Shown one piece after another: positions 8,101 to 9,410 of a stretch of 9,410 nt of DNA. A model generated the notes under the pieces. That model was not told where the DNA came from, made no database searches, and saw only the letters and a program-made list of their open reading frames with translations. The stretch is from Bryobacterales bacterium (GTDB lineage: Bacteria > Acidobacteriota > Terriglobia > Bryobacterales > Bryobacteraceae), in contig PLMF01000389.1 in NCBI GenBank assembly GCA_003142355.1, positions 15,020-24,429 on the forward strand, written 5' to 3'. How positions within the stretch are numbered: position 1 is the stretch's first letter; every line of letters begins with the position of its first letter. The translations under genes and the position numbers were made by a program.

Positions 8101-8625
8101 CGCGCTGTTGTCGAACGGACGCACCGGACCGGGCTCGAACGTGGAGACCACGCCCATTGCCAGGTTGTCCAGCATCATCGGAGTGCGGCCATTGACCGGT
8201 ATGTCCTCGACCTCCGCGGTGGTGATCACCTGGCCCAAGGACGGGTTGGCGGTGACCAGAATCGGCGCCTCGGCGGTGACCGTCACCTCTTCGGTCAAAG
8301 AACCCACTTCCAGGTGGATGTCGATCACCGGGTGCTCCCCGGCGCTCAGGGTGATACCCTTTTGCGCGAACTTCTTGAAGCCCGGAGACTCCGCCGCGAT
8401 ATCATAGGTTCCGATAGCGAGAAACGGAATGGTGTACTCGCCTGTGCCCCCGGAGACCGTCGAGGCTTTGGTGCCGGTCCGGGTTTCGGTGACGACGACC
8501 TTGACACCGGGGATCGCCGCGCCCTGTGCGTCGGTGACGCTGCCGCTGAAGGTGCCGCGATATTCCTGCGCCAATAGCGCGCCGCCCACTAGCAGCGCGG
8601 AAGCAAGCAGCATGGAAGTTTTCAT
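5131..8625 (-). CDS. Oar-like TonB-dependent outer-membrane receptor with carboxypeptidase-regulatory domain
   Basis: This is a 1164-residue outer-membrane receptor. Two ATGs are available, 8631 and 8625. I prefer 8625 because AGAAAGG (8640-8634) is 8 nt from it but only 2 nt from the other. The signal peptide is MKTSMLLASALLVGGALLA, cut before Q20. A CarboxypepD_reg-like beta-sandwich follows at about 21-107 (FSGSVTDAQGAAIPGVKVVV), then the linker EEVTVTAEAPILVTA, then the plug at about 128-250 (DIPVNGRTPMMLDNLA, NEVLLNGAPN, GGTVNMITKGGTNSLHGSAY). The rest is a large beta-barrel of the Oar type, ending FEAFNVLNH and finally LRLVW; the terminal aromatic residue is the usual BAM signal. An alanine-rich loop (about 6500-6570) precedes the GGLTFPTSGNRN segment. 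Such receptors are greatly expanded in acidobacteria and usually lack a SusD partner, as here. The ligand is probably an oligosaccharide, judging from the GH28 gene downstream. It has its own promoter at 8777-8749. Confidence 0.94.
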   Translation of the reverse strand: MKTSMLLASALLVGGALLAQEYRGTFSGSVTDAQGAAIPGVKVVVTETRTGTKASTVSGGTGEYTIPFLAIGTYDIAAESPGFKKFAQKGITLSAGEHPVIDIHLEVGSLTEEVTVTAEAPILVTANPSLGQVITTAEVEDIPVNGRTPMMLDNLAMGVVSTFEPGPVRPFDNSAPNSISIGGAPATHNEVLLNGAPNAGQTNQMAYSPMQDAVTEVRVNTFDMDAANGHTMGGTVNMITKGGTNSLHGSAYIYNQTSAVDANTFFNNAKSVPRPPYHQNQYGITSGGPVFVPKIFNGKNRVFWFFGWEGMRDSDPANSPLETGNPENFTSVPTAAERQGDFSTLLKLSTNAATIYDPNSGILSGTLVSRTPFPNNIIPTNRLDPVAVKYLSYFPQPNTAGLASAQNNFVINAVDSDGYDNELGHLDINVSNRNRLSFDARHNYRAQNKNNFLGNAASGNYLYRINQGSTLEDVYTITPTMVADVRFSWARYIENHSSPADTVDPSSLGFPSYIDGNSEFKMLPYITFLSTSVTGGARASFEPLGYNGDGTNYNDIYQFFGQVMKNRGNHNIKIGTDVREYRWSAYTFGNPSGTYSFTGTWVNSPAVANSTVFGQDFAQFMLGVPTNGSLDLNTQTTAQDKYLALFINDDWRVRSNLTLNLGLRFDHDFPETERYNRSVNGFDPTAANSASAAAAAAYAANPQPQWPASNFKALGGLTFPTSGNRNIYNTNSHILSPRVGFAWTPNLWDNKTVIRGGIGVMVDPILLPTPNSPGFSQQTTIPLPAPLIPPVLSTLSSPFPNGFLQASGSSKGTSTFLGNSITFFDPNSINPYTIRWEFSVQRELPGQMVLEVVYIGSHTVHQPISTNLNYIARQLMSTSLSRDNTTITALTGSLANANPFKGLIPSVSAFNGTSTTLQQLAVPYPQFTYNGVTMQNNPAGSSYFQSLNVRLQKRYGHGLILIDNFIWNRLEDRLAYLNPSDSAPEKRVSSDSRPLRNILTATYRLPIGRGRAVDLQRRWLDSLVGGWQISGVYTLQSGPVLTWGNYIYYGGPLNLQPAQPNGTAFDTTQFNVISAQQLASNIQTFDNQFNNLRRDRTNQFDTSLDKNFRFGERRYVQIRFEAFNVLNHCTFSGPTTAPTNAAFGTIGAQANTPRRLETALRLVW

Positions 8626-8633
8626 GTGCATGG

Positions 8634-8640
8634 CCTTTCT
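8634..8640 (-). promoter_or_regulatory. Ribosome binding site that decides the receptor start
   Basis: AGAAAGG is 8 nt before the ATG at 8625 and 2 nt before the alternative ATG at 8631. Only the inner ATG has normal spacing, so the mature start is probably MKTSM rather than MHMKT. Confidence 0.6.
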
Positions 8641-8667
8641 TGAACTTCAATGTCAGACCGATTTGGA

Positions 8668-8698
8668 TTTGCCCCGACGGGCTGGCCTGACCGGCAAA
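8668..8698. repeat. Stem-loop in the receptor mRNA leader
   Basis: TTTGCC (8668-8673) and GGCAAA (8693-8698) pair perfectly over a 19-nt GC-rich loop, which itself holds GCCC/GGGC halves (8671-8682) that could form a competing hairpin. It sits in the middle of the predicted leader (about 8742-8626). I recognise no known riboswitch or attenuator. Confidence 0.35.
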
Positions 8699-8748
8699 GA
8701 CACAACAAGACCCTAAATTCATGAACCGAACTATATGAACTGTTAAGG

Positions 8749-8777
8749 ATTATGGGTCTGGTGTCACCCGGTGTCAA
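8749..8777 (-). promoter_or_regulatory. Sigma-70-type promoter for the receptor operon
   Basis: On the minus strand the -35 box is TTGACA (8777-8772, perfect match) and the -10 box is CATAAT (8754-8749, 5 of 6), with an ideal 17-bp spacer. Transcription would begin near 8742, giving a leader of about 115 nt before the receptor ATG. It lies between the GH28 remnant and the receptor and points at the receptor. Such a good match in GC-rich DNA at the right place and orientation is unlikely to be chance, but start-site mapping has not been seen. Confidence 0.75.
8760..8776. promoter_or_regulatory. Tandem 7-bp direct repeat over the -35/spacer (candidate operator)
   Basis: GGTGTCA occurs at 8760-8766 and again at 8770-8776 (TGACACC on the transcribed side), with a 10-bp period, about one helical turn. 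One copy overlaps the -35 box and the other lies in the spacer. Same-face tandem sites in this position suit a repressor; an activator would normally sit further upstream. No regulator gene is in the window. Confidence 0.45.
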
Positions 8778-8807
8778 GCAGAAACTCAGGGAACAGATCT
8801 TGCCCGG

Positions 8808-9095
8808 TCAGTTCTTGGGACTCTCGATGAGCGGCATCCCTGCATTTTTATTCAGCGTGCGCAGCCTGCCGGTGTCTACGTCGGAGCAATTCACCAGCGA
8901 CAGGGCCGGCCCCCGCGCCGCGTCGATGATCACATCGTGGAACGCGATCTCCTTGGCATTGGTGCACTTGAAACCCGCTTCCGCCTGGATGTGCACGTTG
9001 CTGAAAGTGACGTCCTGCATCGCGATATTGGATGCCGTGAAACCCTCGGCCACGCCGCCCCGGCCGCGCTGCGACTTCATCCGGATGCGCCGGAG
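8808..9095 (-). pseudogene. GH28 C-terminal remnant, 5'-truncated
   Basis: The frame reads R-M-K-S-Q-R-G-R-G-G-V, matching RIKSTRGRGGV of the intact GH28 gene (residues 320-330), and continues through VHIQAEAGFKCTN and GPALSLVNCSDVD to a TGA at 8810-8808. These parts resemble the late beta-helix coils of that enzyme (MRAHDT, GPAFLIRDS). The NTD, DD and GHG catalytic motifs are absent, so it cannot be an active hydrolase. After GRGGV the sequence seems to jump to a region about 60 residues further on in the intact paralogue, suggesting an internal deletion too. The open frame continues upstream to an ATG at 9284, but residues before about 64 show no GH28 character and overlap the next gene's end in another frame. 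An internal ATG at 9080 has no good ribosome binding site. The 110 nt between here and the next gene (9096-9205) hold nothing I recognise. Confidence 0.75.
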
Positions 9096-9205
9096 TGCGA
9101 CTCTGCGCCACGTCGGTGGCTGAGAAGTTGTTCTTGCGCGGTCCTCCAGCAGGAATCCGCCACTTTTACCGCGTCCTGCGGTCGCGGCGCCAGTCCGGAG
9201 AAAAG

Positions 9206-9410
9206 CTACACTTGTGCTTTTCGCCGGAACCGCGCCGAGCACCCCGCCAGCAATAGCGATAGCGCCAGCAGGGCCAAGCCCCACGTCGAGAGCGTCGGAA
9301 CGCTTGCAACAGCAGTCACCGTCACGGTGGCCGTTGAGGTGTTGTTCGCCAGGTTCGAGTCCGGGGTGTCGGAGGCAACGGTGGCCGTGTTCGCAACTGT
9401 CCCGGTTGAG
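9206..9410 (-). CDS. C-terminal end of a DUF11-repeat surface protein with PTL-CTERM sorting tail
   Basis: The last 67 residues of a protein enter from the right edge and stop at TAG (9208-9206). The first part, TGTVANTATVASDTPDSNLA (2-21) followed by NNTSTATVTV, has the look of the end of a DUF11-type beta-sandwich repeat. Then VPTLSTWG (37-44) matches the IPTL-CTERM sorting motif, followed by a hydrophobic stretch LALLALSLLLAG (45-56) and a basic tail (R60, R62, R63, K64). This three-part tail is read by exosortase-like enzymes in other bacteria and leads to cell-surface attachment or release. A cysteine (C57) ends the hydrophobic stretch. The full protein is probably long and repetitive, but only the end can be seen. 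It overlaps, in a different frame, the unrelated front half of the open frame that contains the GH28 remnant. Confidence 0.78.
   Translation of the reverse strand, partial: STGTVANTATVASDTPDSNLANNTSTATVTVTAVASVPTLSTWGLALLALSLLLAGCSARFRRKAQV

Noticed and set aside
5518..8577. A 1019-codon open frame on the plus strand, antisense to the receptor gene
   Set aside because: It is rich in R, V, G and H with no recognisable domain, no signal or motif, and lies wholly opposite a clear receptor gene. Long antisense frames are common in high-GC genes.

Overview
The window looks like a chromosomal piece of a high-GC Gram-negative bacterium, most likely an acidobacterium of the Solibacter/Bryobacterales kind. 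This is inferred from gene content: a very large Oar-like TonB-dependent receptor with an N-terminal carboxypeptidase-regulatory domain, a Tat-exported Gfo/Idh/MocA oxidoreductase coupled to a DUF6807 ('PmoA') protein, a secreted GH28 polygalacturonase and an M16 peptidase. All supported genes are on the minus strand, so the window reads right to left.

Layout in transcription order. (1) 9410-9206: the last 67 residues of a surface protein that enters from outside the window, with a DUF11-like repeat end and a PTL-CTERM sorting tail. (2) About 9095-8808: a broken GH28 fragment that keeps only the C-terminal part. (3) 8777-8749: a near-consensus sigma-70 promoter (TTGACA, 17 bp, CATAAT) with tandem TGACACC repeats over its -35 side, followed by a leader of roughly 115 nt. 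(4) 8625-5131: the Oar-like outer-membrane receptor. (5) 4999-3422: an intact GH28 enzyme with all catalytic motifs. (6) 3329-2028: a Tat-type Gfo/Idh/MocA oxidoreductase. (7) 2022-1060: a secreted DUF6807 protein, 5 nt after the oxidoreductase with its ribosome binding site inside that gene's end. (8) 932 to the left edge: an exported M16 zinc peptidase, starting at GTG and cut by the window.

Genes 4-7 form a plausible polysaccharide-use operon. The receptor would bind or import oligosaccharide, the GH28 enzyme would cut pectin-type galacturonan, and the exported oxidoreductase plus DUF6807 protein would modify the released sugar outside the cytoplasm. The pathway is inferred; only the gene families and the order are visible. 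The M16 gene is separated by 127 nt containing two strong palindromes and may be a separate unit.

The long open frames on the plus strand are antisense shadows of these genes. I saw no tRNA, rRNA, CRISPR array, insertion sequence or integrase gene. Every stretch longer than 300 bases is occupied by a gene.
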